Positions 35,730 to 43,100 of a DNA stretch of 64,000 nucleotides are shown piece after piece (positions within the stretch are counted from its first letter, which is position 1; each line of letters begins with the position of its first letter). This DNA is from Chitinophaga ginsengisegetis (GTDB lineage Bacteria > Bacteroidota > Bacteroidia > Chitinophagales > Chitinophagaceae), in contig NZ_FUZZ01000003.1 of assembly GCF_900168065.1 (NCBI RefSeq), positions 744,001 to 808,000 on the forward strand, given 5' to 3'. Below the pieces are notes generated by a model that worked only from the letters and a program-made list of their open reading frames with translations, had not been told where the DNA came from and searched no databases. Both the position numbers and the translations under genes were made by a program.

Positions 35730-35756
35730 TATAGAAACCGTTTTTGTATTTCCAAA
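35726..35756 (-). promoter_or_regulatory. nadM-nadV promoter (-33 and -7)
   Basis: On the minus strand TTTG (35753-35756), 19 bases, then TATATTTG (35726-35733): a full match to the Bacteroidota consensus TTTG-N19-21-TAnnTTTG. Transcription should start near 35720, about 22 bases before the nadM ATG. Confidence 0.75.
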
Positions 35757-35904
35757 ATATTTCTTGTAAAAAATACACAAAATAGGAAAGGTGGTTTGCT
35801 ACAGGATATTAATATAGGGATTATTAAAGGGAAAATGGCATGTGGGGGAATCGCCGGTAGCGGGAGTTTTGACCGGCAGGAACGCACCCGGCCGGCCTTA
35901 TCAT

Positions 35905-36591
35905 TTATATTTCAAACGTCATTCCTTCTTTCTTCAGCTTAAAATACCGGGCCTCATCAAAGCTGAACAGCTTCGCGGGTCTTCCCTGGGATACCTGTTT
36001 CTGCTTTTCGTTGTGGGCAATCAGTATTCCAAGATGATTGATCTTCTTCTGGAAATTGCGGCGGTCGATAGGCCGGTCCAGCAATGTTTCGTAGAGTTTT
36101 TCCAGGTCGGCGATCGGGAATTTATTATCCAGCAGTTCAAAGCCGATAGGCTCGTAGCGGATCTTGCTGCGGAGGCGTTGTACGGCGATGTTGATAATGG
36201 CGGCATGATCAAAGGCCAGCGTGGGCAGGTCTTTGATATTAAACCATTTGGCGTCTTCGGCGTCGGAGCTGGCGGCCAGTTTAAAATTGGTGGGGTTTAC
36301 CAGTCCGAAGTAAGCAATGGACACTACCCTTCCGCGCGGATCGCGGCCGGGCAAACCAAAAGTATACAGTTGTTCGAGGTAGTTGATATTTACGCCGGCT
36401 TCCGTGAGTAGTTCGCGGGTAACGGCTGTTTCCAGGGCTTCATCGTCCAGCACAAAGCCGCCGGGCAGGGCCCAGCTGTGCAGGTAGGGCTCTATGGTAC
36501 GCTTAATCAGCAGCACCACGATGCCTTCTTTGGGAATATATCCAAATACTACTGCATCTACCGTTAGTCTGATGTTTTGTATGATCGGCAA
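35905..36591 (-). CDS. NrtR-type Nudix-related transcriptional regulator
   Basis: 228 residues. N-terminal domain (about 1-140) is Nudix-like with LPGGFVLDDEALETAVTREL; the box continues LTEAG where hydrolases have xEExG, so one catalytic glutamate is missing and the domain is probably a ligand sensor. C-terminal part (about 150-228) is a winged helix with RRNFQKKINHLGIL and KQVSQGRPAKLFSFD. NrtR proteins repress NAD genes and release DNA on binding ADP-ribose; some Bacteroidota relatives control arabinose genes instead. Here it sits 207 bp upstream of nadM-nadV, with matching palindromes between them, favouring NAD control. It is 12 bp behind the upstream lipoprotein gene. Confidence 0.85.
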   Translation of the reverse strand: MPIIQNIRLTVDAVVFGYIPKEGIVVLLIKRTIEPYLHSWALPGGFVLDDEALETAVTRELLTEAGVNINYLEQLYTFGLPGRDPRGRVVSIAYFGLVNPTNFKLAASSDAEDAKWFNIKDLPTLAFDHAAIINIAVQRLRSKIRYEPIGFELLDNKFPIADLEKLYETLLDRPIDRRNFQKKINHLGILIAHNEKQKQVSQGRPAKLFSFDEARYFKLKKEGMTFEI

Positions 36592-36603
36592 ACTCTTATC
36601 TGA

Positions 36604-37014
36604 TTATTTTGCTTGAATGTAATGTTCCAGTTGGGTAGTGTCTTTGTGTAAATTTACGAACAAAGGATTTTTCTGCGGATCAAAAACGATGATCGTGCTT
36701 TGTTCCCAGATATCCTGTGGGGTGGGCAGTTCAATAATCACTTCCTGGCCGTTTTCGCGGCGGAAAAGCAAACTGTCGTTTCCTGCCATGTGTCTTTTGT
36801 ACTGGTGCTGATCCAGGTAGTCGGTCAGTTCCTTTCTCAGTTGCAGCACGGAATCTGTCAGCGGGTTGGAGGCTGGCTTGAATTCGCGGTACACGTAGCA
36901 TTTTTCGGTGATAACGTCGTAGGCCGACCGGTCGGTGGTGCGTTCATCGTTACGGGTAGGGTTACACGCAAACAGCAACAGGGAAATGCCCAGGAGTGAT
37001 AATATTTTTTTCAT
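36604..37014 (-). CDS. Small lipoprotein of unknown function
   Basis: 136 residues with a clear signal peptide and lipobox (LFAC, Cys at 16). The mature part is charged and mostly helical in the middle (LTDSVLQLRKELTDYLDQHQ) with beta-like ends. I recognise no domain. It starts 12 bp after the SnoaL-like gene and ends 12 bp before the nrtR-type gene, so the three are probably one transcript. Confidence 0.65.
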   Translation of the reverse strand: MKKILSLLGISLLLFACNPTRNDERTTDRSAYDVITEKCYVYREFKPASNPLTDSVLQLRKELTDYLDQHQYKRHMAGNDSLLFRRENGQEVIIELPTPQDIWEQSTIIVFDPQKNPLFVNLHKDTTQLEHYIQAK

Positions 37015-37026
37015 GATCTCATAGCT

Positions 37027-37422
37027 TTAATGTTCGTAACAATCATAGTTGCGTTGCCGGTAAATTTTCCCGTCGCGGAATTCTATGATAGTGCAAATGA
37101 ATGCTTTCATTATTTGTCCCCGGCGGAAATGGCCGGCATCCACACCTATTTCCCCTGTCCATTTGGCTTCTACCACCAGGGTATTTCCCGATTCCACTAC
37201 TTTCAGCACGCTGAAGTGCTGCGATTTCAAAATTATTTTATTGGTAGCCATGCTTTCCAGCATGATCTCAAAGTTCCGTTGTTTAATTTCATTCGAGAGC
37301 TGGTTTGGATATTCAGTCTGAATAATATTTGGATGAAAAATCCTGGCAAATTCAACGGGATCTGCTGAAAAGCTCTCCAGCAGCTGGAAATACCGGTATA
37401 TAAGCGCCAGTTTCTCGTCCAT
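37027..37422 (-). CDS. SnoaL-like / NTF2-fold protein
   Basis: 131 residues with the NTF2-like cone fold pattern: N-terminal YRYFQLLESFSADPVEFARIFHP, a strand-rich middle (SVLKVVESGNTLVVEAKWTGEI), and a C-terminal ICTIIEFRDGKIYRQRNYDCYE typical of the SnoaL-like nuclear transport factor 2 family. Such proteins may be enzymes or binding proteins; the substrate is unknown. First gene of the small group leading to the NrtR-type regulator. Confidence 0.75.
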   Translation of the reverse strand: MDEKLALIYRYFQLLESFSADPVEFARIFHPNIIQTEYPNQLSNEIKQRNFEIMLESMATNKIILKSQHFSVLKVVESGNTLVVEAKWTGEIGVDAGHFRRGQIMKAFICTIIEFRDGKIYRQRNYDCYEH

Positions 37423-37527
37423 TTAAAGGGATAAATTGAATTTTACGAATGACGTATTTACGCGAAAATATACATTTCGCACTTATATGTAACCCGCAAA
37501 TTTTGAAGCGATCTTAATTCGGGCACC

Positions 37528-38811
37528 TCACTGGATGCTGCTGAAGGCGAGTTTATCCCTGTTATTTGTTTTGTCGATGATGTTATACACCAGCTTCAGT
37601 ACATGCAGGGTGCCGTCATAGTTCACTTTGTCTGCGGAGGCGGAAGTGTTTTTGCAGAAGTAGAGTACCGGTATATTTTTTTTGTAGAAAGATGCATGAT
37701 CAGAGTTGCTGATACCGCTGGAATCGTATACCAGTGGCAGCTCTTTGGAAGCGGCTTCCTGGACGATGGCCGACCAGCCGGGGGAAGTGCCTGTACCGCC
37801 GATCTGTAATGCAGTACCCGGGTTCAGGGTGCCGATACCATCCATATTAATCATGTAGTTCACCTGTGAAAGATCTACGGTGCTGTGGGAAGCAAAGTAA
37901 GAAGAACCGGATAATCCCTGTTCTTTTCCGGAAAAGGCGATGATAATATAATTGTTGTTATGAAGACGGGAGCCTTTCAGTAAGCGGGCTATTTCCAGCA
38001 TGGCGGCGGTGCCGCTGGCATTGTCTTCCGTTTTGTCGGTGGTTTCCCAGCCGCGGTAGTCGTAATGCGCGCCAATTACAATGGTTCTGGGGGCTTTGTT
38101 GTTGATATAGCCGATTACGTTGGTGCCATTACGTTTAATGGCTTTGAAGGCTACCTGCATGTGGATGGGGAATCCATCCGCATCATCGGCACTCAGTTTT
38201 TTGCTGACATCGGCATTGAGCCATACAGCGGGGATGCCTACGGCTTTTGGGCGTTCGGCCAGCCATTTCATGACTTCGGCGGCTGTTTCCCTGCCGTTAT
38301 AAAATACCACACCGGTGGCGCCGGATTTTTCGGCGGTCTGTGTTTGCTGTAAATACTGTTCTGTCATGCTTTTGCGGCTGTCGGTATCCAGTTCGGCTAC
38401 GTTGATCAGCCAGATGTTATCCGGTTCGTTCACCCCGGGAATGGCTTCTCCTTTGGCCGATTTGCCGGCGCTGAAGGGCAGTGGCACAAATTGTTTGCCC
38501 GCTTCCAGTTTGCTTCCGCCAATGGTCATCTGGCAGTCTGCCGATGGCTCACGGGTTTCTTTTACGGTAAATGCCTGTAAAAAACCATCTTCGCCCATAG
38601 GAGTCAGCCCCATTTTCTGCATTTGTGCAGAGAGGTAGGTGGCAGCCAGCTGTTCGCCGGGAGCTCCGGTGCTGCGGCCTTCCAGCTTATCGCTGCTCAG
38701 GTAACTGATGTGCGTTTGCAGGTTACCAATTGTTTTGCGGTCTTCCTTTTTCTGGGCGTGAACGTGTATGGTTACAACTACCAATGGTAACAGCCAGGTT
38801 TTCTTTTTCAC
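37528..38811 (-). CDS. M28 family metallopeptidase-like protein with PA domain
   Basis: 427 residues: signal peptide (HVHAQ, about 1-20), a PA-type insert (about 120-230), and an M28 peptidase fold. All five expected zinc ligands are present: His249 (GAHYD), Asp263 (EDNASG), Glu297, Asp324 (NMDGIG) and His372 (SDHASF). However, the residue before Glu297 is Lys296 (SGKEQG) where M28 aminopeptidases normally have the general-base glutamate (EE). So the protein may be inactive or altered, or this is a variant subgroup. Probably periplasmic or secreted. A -7 box lies just upstream of its start. Confidence 0.85.
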   Translation of the reverse strand: MKKKTWLLPLVVVTIHVHAQKKEDRKTIGNLQTHISYLSSDKLEGRSTGAPGEQLAATYLSAQMQKMGLTPMGEDGFLQAFTVKETREPSADCQMTIGGSKLEAGKQFVPLPFSAGKSAKGEAIPGVNEPDNIWLINVAELDTDSRKSMTEQYLQQTQTAEKSGATGVVFYNGRETAAEVMKWLAERPKAVGIPAVWLNADVSKKLSADDADGFPIHMQVAFKAIKRNGTNVIGYINNKAPRTIVIGAHYDYRGWETTDKTEDNASGTAAMLEIARLLKGSRLHNNNYIIIAFSGKEQGLSGSSYFASHSTVDLSQVNYMINMDGIGTLNPGTALQIGGTGTSPGWSAIVQEAASKELPLVYDSSGISNSDHASFYKKNIPVLYFCKNTSASADKVNYDGTLHVLKLVYNIIDKTNNRDKLAFSSIQ

Positions 38812-38836
38812 AGCGAATCTGTTTTGGGTGTTGCAG

Positions 38837-38864
38837 CAAAATTACGAATTACGGACGGCCCAAA
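38837..38864 (-). promoter_or_regulatory. M28 peptidase gene promoter
   Basis: On the minus strand TTTG (38861-38864), 16 bases, then TAATTTTG (38837-38844), an exact -7 match. It predicts a start about 20 bases before the ATG at 38811. The spacer is shorter than usual. Confidence 0.5.
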
Positions 38865-38985
38865 GCGCATTGGCCCCTAATTCTTTTGACTATATCATTG
38901 TATTTTAAGTATTTATAATGTATGCCTTTCGTCTTAAAACAGTCATACGCCGTTTTATGTTGGCCGTTCATAATTTCCAAATCGC

Positions 38986-38993
38986 TATTTTTG
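38986..38993 (+). promoter_or_regulatory. gcvT promoter, -7 element
   Basis: TATTTTTG, exact TAnnTTTG, predicts transcription from about 38999, only 15 bases before the gcvT ATG. A TTG lies 23 bases upstream (38960-38962), slightly further than usual. Confidence 0.5.
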
Positions 38994-39013
38994 CCCCGTT
39001 TTAAAAACAAAGT

Positions 39014-40102
39014 ATGAAAAACACGCCTTTTACAGAGAAACACATTGCGCTGGGCGCCAAGATGGCTGCCTTTGCGGGTTACAACATGCCTATTTCCTAC
39101 ACTGGTATTAACGATGAGCATCAGGCAGTACGCACCAACGCCGGCGTGTTTGATGTAAGCCACATGGGCGAATTTATTTTAAAGGGTGAAAATGCGCTGG
39201 ACCTGATTCAGCGTGTTACCAGCAATGACGCCTCCAAGCTCACTGCCGGAAAAGCGCAGTACAGCTGCCTGCCAAACAACGAAGGCGGTATTGTAGATGA
39301 TCTGCTCGTTTATTGCATTGAAGAAAATAAAGTATACATGCTGGTGGTAAACGCCAGCAATATTGAAAAAGACTGGAACTGGATCTCCCAGTTCAACACC
39401 AAAGGAGTGGAAATGCACAACATTTCCGATAAAACCTGTTTGCTCGCCATCCAGGGCCCCAATGCTACCAGCATTCTCCAGCCGCTCACAGAAGTAGACC
39501 TGGTAAACATGAAGTACTACACCTTCGCCAAAGGAACCTTTGCAGGCGTACCGAATGTAGTGATCAGCGCCACCGGCTACACCGGCGCAGGCGGTATTGA
39601 AATTTATTTTGAAGATACCGATGGAGCAGCCGATAAAATATGGGATGCCATCTTTGCTGAAGGCACTCCAAAGGGCCTGAAACCTATTGGTTTAGGCGCA
39701 CGCGATACCCTTCGCCTGGAAATGGGATTCTGTCTTTATGGAAATGATATCGACGATACCACTTCTCCGATGGAAGCCGGCCTGGGATGGATTACCAAAT
39801 TCACCAAGCCATTTACCTCCAGCGAGTTATTCGCAAAACAAAAAGCAGAAGGCGTTACCAAAAAACTGGTAGGCTTTGAAATGGTAGATAAAGGCATTCC
39901 CCGTCACGACTACGAAATCAAGGATGCTGCAGGCAATGTAATTGGCCGCGTAACTTCCGGTACACAGTCGCCCTCTATGCAGAAGGCTATCGGGCTTGGC
40001 TATGTGAAAACGGCTTTTGCAGCGCAGGATACAGAAATTTTTATTGCGGTAAGAGATAAGGCCCTGAAAGCAAAAGTGGTAAAAGTGCCTTTCCTCAGCT
40101 AG
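39014..40102 (+). CDS. gcvT: Aminomethyltransferase GcvT (glycine cleavage T protein)
   Basis: Transfers the methylene group of glycine from the H protein to tetrahydrofolate. 362 residues, the standard length. Visible features: AKMAAFAGYNMPISY, DVSHMGEF, QYSCLPNNEGGIVDDLLVY, ALQGPNA-like AIQGPNATSILQP, the folate-binding GYTGAGGIEIYF, GLGARDTLRLEMGFCLYGNDID, and C-terminal SGTQSPSMQKAIGLGYV. The other glycine-cleavage genes are not in the window. Probably transcribed alone or with the next two genes. Confidence 0.96.
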   Translation: MKNTPFTEKHIALGAKMAAFAGYNMPISYTGINDEHQAVRTNAGVFDVSHMGEFILKGENALDLIQRVTSNDASKLTAGKAQYSCLPNNEGGIVDDLLVYCIEENKVYMLVVNASNIEKDWNWISQFNTKGVEMHNISDKTCLLAIQGPNATSILQPLTEVDLVNMKYYTFAKGTFAGVPNVVISATGYTGAGGIEIYFEDTDGAADKIWDAIFAEGTPKGLKPIGLGARDTLRLEMGFCLYGNDIDDTTSPMEAGLGWITKFTKPFTSSELFAKQKAEGVTKKLVGFEMVDKGIPRHDYEIKDAAGNVIGRVTSGTQSPSMQKAIGLGYVKTAFAAQDTEIFIAVRDKALKAKVVKVPFLS

Positions 40103-40193
40103 GAATATGTATGAATAGCCGGTTAAAGTTGTTAATTTCGGTGCCTGGAAAGTTTTCGGTGCACCGGAATTTTTATATTTTATTACCATATCT

Positions 40194-40667
40194 ATGCCTA
40201 CTATTCATTTAACTACCGTTATCTATGCCCCCCTGGAGCGGGTCTACGACCTGAGCAGGAGCATTACACTGCACAAGCGAAGTATGTCGCACCGGCAGGA
40301 AGATGCGATAAAAGGTCGCACCAACGGCCTGATATCCTATAATGAAACAGTGACCTGGAGAGCAAAGCACCTGGGAAAAATGAGGGAACTGACCACTAAA
40401 ATCACCGCCATGCGTCAAAACGAGTCTTTTACCGATGAGATGACCGACGGGGATTTTACCCATATGAATCATGAACATTATTTTAAAGCAATAGAGAATG
40501 CCACCGTGATGATTGATATCATGGACTTTGGCACCCCTTATGGCTGGTTCGGAAAAGTATTTGAGCGGCTTTACCTGCAAAAATACATGACCAGGCTCCT
40601 GCAGGAAAGAAATAATACCATTAAGGATTATGCAGAGAGTGAAAAGTGGAGGGTAATCCTTGATTAA
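40194..40667 (+). CDS. SRPBCC-family (START-like) protein
   Basis: 157 residues with the START-like helix-grip pattern: a first strand IHLTTVIYAPLERVYDLSRSITLH, a central hydrophobic cavity region, and a long C-terminal helix (RLYLQKYMTRLLQERNNTIKDY). The family is used for polyketide cyclases and cell-division-associated SRPBCC proteins; this one resembles the latter in length. Function unknown. It lies 91 bp after gcvT and 16 bp before comB. Confidence 0.75.
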   Translation: MPTIHLTTVIYAPLERVYDLSRSITLHKRSMSHRQEDAIKGRTNGLISYNETVTWRAKHLGKMRELTTKITAMRQNESFTDEMTDGDFTHMNHEHYFKAIENATVMIDIMDFGTPYGWFGKVFERLYLQKYMTRLLQERNNTIKDYAESEKWRVILD

Positions 40668-40683
40668 AGCAAAACGCAACTGA

Positions 40684-41406
40684 ATGACAGATAGCAACAA
40701 ACCCAGCCTGGAAGTGTGTTTATCTCCGGCATTATTACATTTGTTTGATGTAAAAAACAGTATCGTAGTTATCATAGATGTACTACGCGCTACCTCTACC
40801 ATCTGCACCGCCCTGTACAACGGCGCTTCCCGTGTAATACCGGTAGCCAGTGTAGAAGAATGTGTGAACATCGGCCGCGCCATTAGTGGTATCACCGCCG
40901 GCGAAAGAGATGGCCGGATAGCAGAAGGGCTGGCATATGGCAATTCTCCCTTTGAATACCCGCGCGAGTTCGTGGAAAATAAAACGCTGGTGCTCACCAC
41001 TACCAACGGCACCAAATTACTCCACATGGCTAAAGACGCCATACAAATTATCACCGGCTCCTTCCCCAACATCAGCGCTGTTTGCGATTACCTGGTTGCA
41101 CAAAACCAGAATGTAATCCTGGGTTGCGCTGCGTGGAAAGATCGTGTAAACATGGAAGATACCTTGTTTGCCGGCGCCGTGGTAAGCCGCATCAAAGAAC
41201 ACTTTGATGTAAACTGCGACTCCGCCATTGCTGCGGAAACGCTTTACCATTCTGCTAAACACGACATCTATACCTTTATGAAACAGGCCTCCCACTACAA
41301 GCGCCTCGCGCAGTATGGCCTGGAAAAAGATATTCATTACTGTCTTACTCCGGATGGCGCCAATGTACTGCCCCTGTTCAGAGATGGAGAACTCATTGCC
41401 GGGTGA
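40684..41406 (+). CDS. comB: 2-phosphosulfolactate phosphatase ComB
   Basis: Removes phosphate from 2-phosphosulfolactate to give sulfolactate, a step of coenzyme M synthesis in methanogens and of sulfonate metabolism elsewhere. 240 residues with VVIIDVLRATSTICTAL, ERDGRIAEGLAYGNSPFEY, the TTTNGTKLL motif, CAAWKDRVNMEDTLFAGAVV and CLTPDGANVLPLF, all typical of ComB. In Bacteroidota its physiological role is unclear; capnine/sulfonolipid-linked sulfonate metabolism is a possibility but is inferred. Its stop codon touches the left arm of repeat element 2. Confidence 0.92.
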   Translation: MTDSNKPSLEVCLSPALLHLFDVKNSIVVIIDVLRATSTICTALYNGASRVIPVASVEECVNIGRAISGITAGERDGRIAEGLAYGNSPFEYPREFVENKTLVLTTTNGTKLLHMAKDAIQIITGSFPNISAVCDYLVAQNQNVILGCAAWKDRVNMEDTLFAGAVVSRIKEHFDVNCDSAIAAETLYHSAKHDIYTFMKQASHYKRLAQYGLEKDIHYCLTPDGANVLPLFRDGELIAG

Positions 41407-41498
41407 GCGAGGTTGTCTTACCCGGGATTACGCTGATTTTACGGATTAGCTTTTTGTGATTTGGGGAGATTGGTGGGGATAACAGGGGTTGAATAAAG

Positions 41499-41630
41499 AT
41501 TACTTAAAGATTGCCTGGGAAATGCTTCATTTATACTTAGCATATGCTTTGCACATGCTTAATACATGGAGATGTACCGGAGGGGACGTGGAGGGGACGT
41601 GGAGGGGACGTGGACTTGATCATGTAACCC
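41499..41630. repeat. Degenerate 11-bp-period tandem array (about 12 units)
   Basis: Units of exactly 11 bp in register, e.g. AATGCTTCATT, TATACTTAGCA, TATGCTTTGCA, CATGCTTAATA, CATGGAGATGT, ACCGGAGGGGA, CGTGGAGGGGA (twice), CGTGGACTTGA. The left half has a TGCTT core at positions 3-7, the right half TGGAG. The period is close to one DNA turn and is not a multiple of three, which argues against coding. The last full copies (41587-41608) are identical. Confidence 0.75.
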
Positions 41631-41721
41631 TTTACCACGGGGCGTTACAGACGAAAAGGGGCAGGGTGTTTATAGGGGTACTGCCATATTAGTGAAACAG
41701 CATGCTGACAAACCGGTAAAA

Positions 41722-41773
41722 GTGAGTGAGCGGTATTCAATAAATCATTGCTGTTAATACCACTCACCTTTTT
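41722..41773 (+). terminator. Probable intrinsic terminator inside element 2
   Basis: GTGAGT and GGTATT (separated by 4 bases) pair with AATACC and ACTCAC across an 18-base loop; the stem is followed by CTTTTT. It would stop transcription from comB or from the 11-bp array. Confidence 0.5.
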
Positions 41774-42078
41774 AAATTATTTAAGGAATAGCGATGGTGA
41801 AAACTCTTTAATCTCTACTGAATTTTCCGAAGAGCTTATAAAAAGCTAAAAATAAATCAATTTTCCAGAGAAAATACTGAATACTCAATTAAGATCTGGC
41901 CAGTGCATTCATCTCCCAAAATCCTTCCAAAATTACAAAAAGCTAATCTGTAAAATCAGCGTAATCCTGCTCCAGGACAATTTACATCGCCGAAGGCGAT
42001 TTCTCCGCTCACCATGTTATGCTGAACTTCCCCCCTTTCCCCAAAAAATCCTATATTCTGTTTTCTAAAGATGATAAC

Positions 42079-42873
42079 ATGACACACTATATCTGTAGCA
42101 CCTGCGGCGTGCAATATGATGCAACAGACAACCCGCCGGCGCAATGCCCCATCTGTGAAGATGAGCGGCAGTATGTAAATCCAGGCGGACAAAGCTGGAC
42201 CACCCTGGAACAGGTGCAGAAAGCCCACCGGAACATTATAGAAATGGTGGCGCCTAATCTTTACGCCATTTACACAACACCGGATTTTGCCATCGGGCAG
42301 CGGGCGCATTTACTGATCACTCCGTCCGGGAATATCCTCTGGGATTGCATTACTAACCTCGACGCCTCTACGATAAATATTATTGAGAAACTGGGCGGCA
42401 TCAAAGCTATTGCCCTCTCCCATCCGCATTATTTTTCCACCATTGTGGAATGGAGTCATGCATTTGGCAATATCCCCGTTTATGTACATCAGCTGGATGC
42501 CCAATGGCTGCAGCGCCACGACGACGTGATTAAATTATGGGCGGGCCATGAACTGCCGCTGTGGGACGATATCCGGCTGGTATTATGCGGCGGGCATTTC
42601 GACGGTGGAAATGTGTTGTATTCCCCGGAAGGAAAGGGCTGTTTACTGGTGGGTGACGTTATACAGGTATCTTCCGACAGGAAAACAGTATCGGTGATGT
42701 ACAGTTATCCGAATAATATTCCGTTATCCGCCACCGAAATTAATACCCTGCATGATGCTATAAAACCGCTGAACTATGATGCGATGTATGGTGCTTTTGG
42801 AAAATATATTAAAACAGGCGCCAGGGAGGCGGTAGATTTTTCCCTGGAAAGATACCGGAAACGTATCCGGTAA
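42079..42873 (+). CDS. MBL-fold protein with N-terminal zinc ribbon
   Basis: 264 residues from the ATG at 42079; the longer frame to 42019 overlaps the right end of repeat element 2 and is unlikely. The N-terminus is a rubredoxin-like zinc ribbon (YICSTCGVQYDATDNPPAQCPICED), followed by a metallo-beta-lactamase-type fold with ALSHPHYFSTIVEW where active enzymes carry HxHxDH, so the metal site looks diverged, then CGGHFDGGNVLY and LLVGDVIQV. Function unknown; Bacteroidota and proteobacteria have similar zinc-ribbon MBL proteins. Confidence 0.75.
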   Translation: MTHYICSTCGVQYDATDNPPAQCPICEDERQYVNPGGQSWTTLEQVQKAHRNIIEMVAPNLYAIYTTPDFAIGQRAHLLITPSGNILWDCITNLDASTINIIEKLGGIKAIALSHPHYFSTIVEWSHAFGNIPVYVHQLDAQWLQRHDDVIKLWAGHELPLWDDIRLVLCGGHFDGGNVLYSPEGKGCLLVGDVIQVSSDRKTVSVMYSYPNNIPLSATEINTLHDAIKPLNYDAMYGAFGKYIKTGAREAVDFSLERYRKRIR

Positions 42874-43004
42874 ATGGTTGATAAACAGGCTTCTATATTT
42901 AAAAAAAATTATGTGGAAAAATACGCGTTACACCGCCATAGCAAACGGAGAGCGGTTAACGGGTTGTTAATGAGTGAGCCGCGGGTTATTAGAAATTTTC
43001 TGCT

Positions 43005-43012
43005 TACTTTTG
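43005..43012 (+). promoter_or_regulatory. Helicase gene promoter, -7 element
   Basis: TACTTTTG, exact TAnnTTTG, predicts a start near 43018 and a leader of about 83 bases before the ATG at 43101. It makes the alternative TTG start at 43017 impossible. Confidence 0.5.
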
Positions 43013-43100
43013 TGGATTGCCTTTTTATCAGCTGTTAAGTTTTTTTGATATATCTAGTAACCCTTTTGCTGATAATAAAAAGCGGGCAACAACGTATAGT

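Larger units (their letters stand above)
41402..42013. repeat. Inverted-repeat-bounded intergenic element (element 2)
   Basis: A stretch of about 610 bp between comB and the MBL gene, bounded by inverted repeats. 41425-41462 pairs with 41930-41967 at 36 of 38 positions, with further outer similarity (GGTGAGCG ends and TTGTC). The left arm lacks a segment (including CGCCGAAGGCGAT) present at the right end (41988-42000). The right end is shared with element 1 at 23.66 kb. Inside are an 11-bp-period array (41499-41630), a hairpin terminator (41722-41773) and AT-rich sequence. No convincing gene; the 67-codon frame at 41489-41692 reads through the array and looks spurious. Confidence 0.75.

Noticed and set aside
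35698..35778. N-terminal extension of NadM-Nudix
   Set aside because: Lies across the operator and upstream of the predicted transcription start; the ATG at 35697 fits the NadM family.
41499..41630. CRISPR array
   Set aside because: Units are 11 bp, contiguous and without unique spacers; no cas genes nearby.
41489..41692. 67-codon frame inside repeat element 2
   Set aside because: It simply reads through the 11-bp-period array, whose period is not a multiple of three; no family resemblance and no upstream promoter.
43017..43100. Longer start of the SNF2 helicase at a TTG
   Set aside because: Coincides with the predicted transcription start and has no family resemblance.
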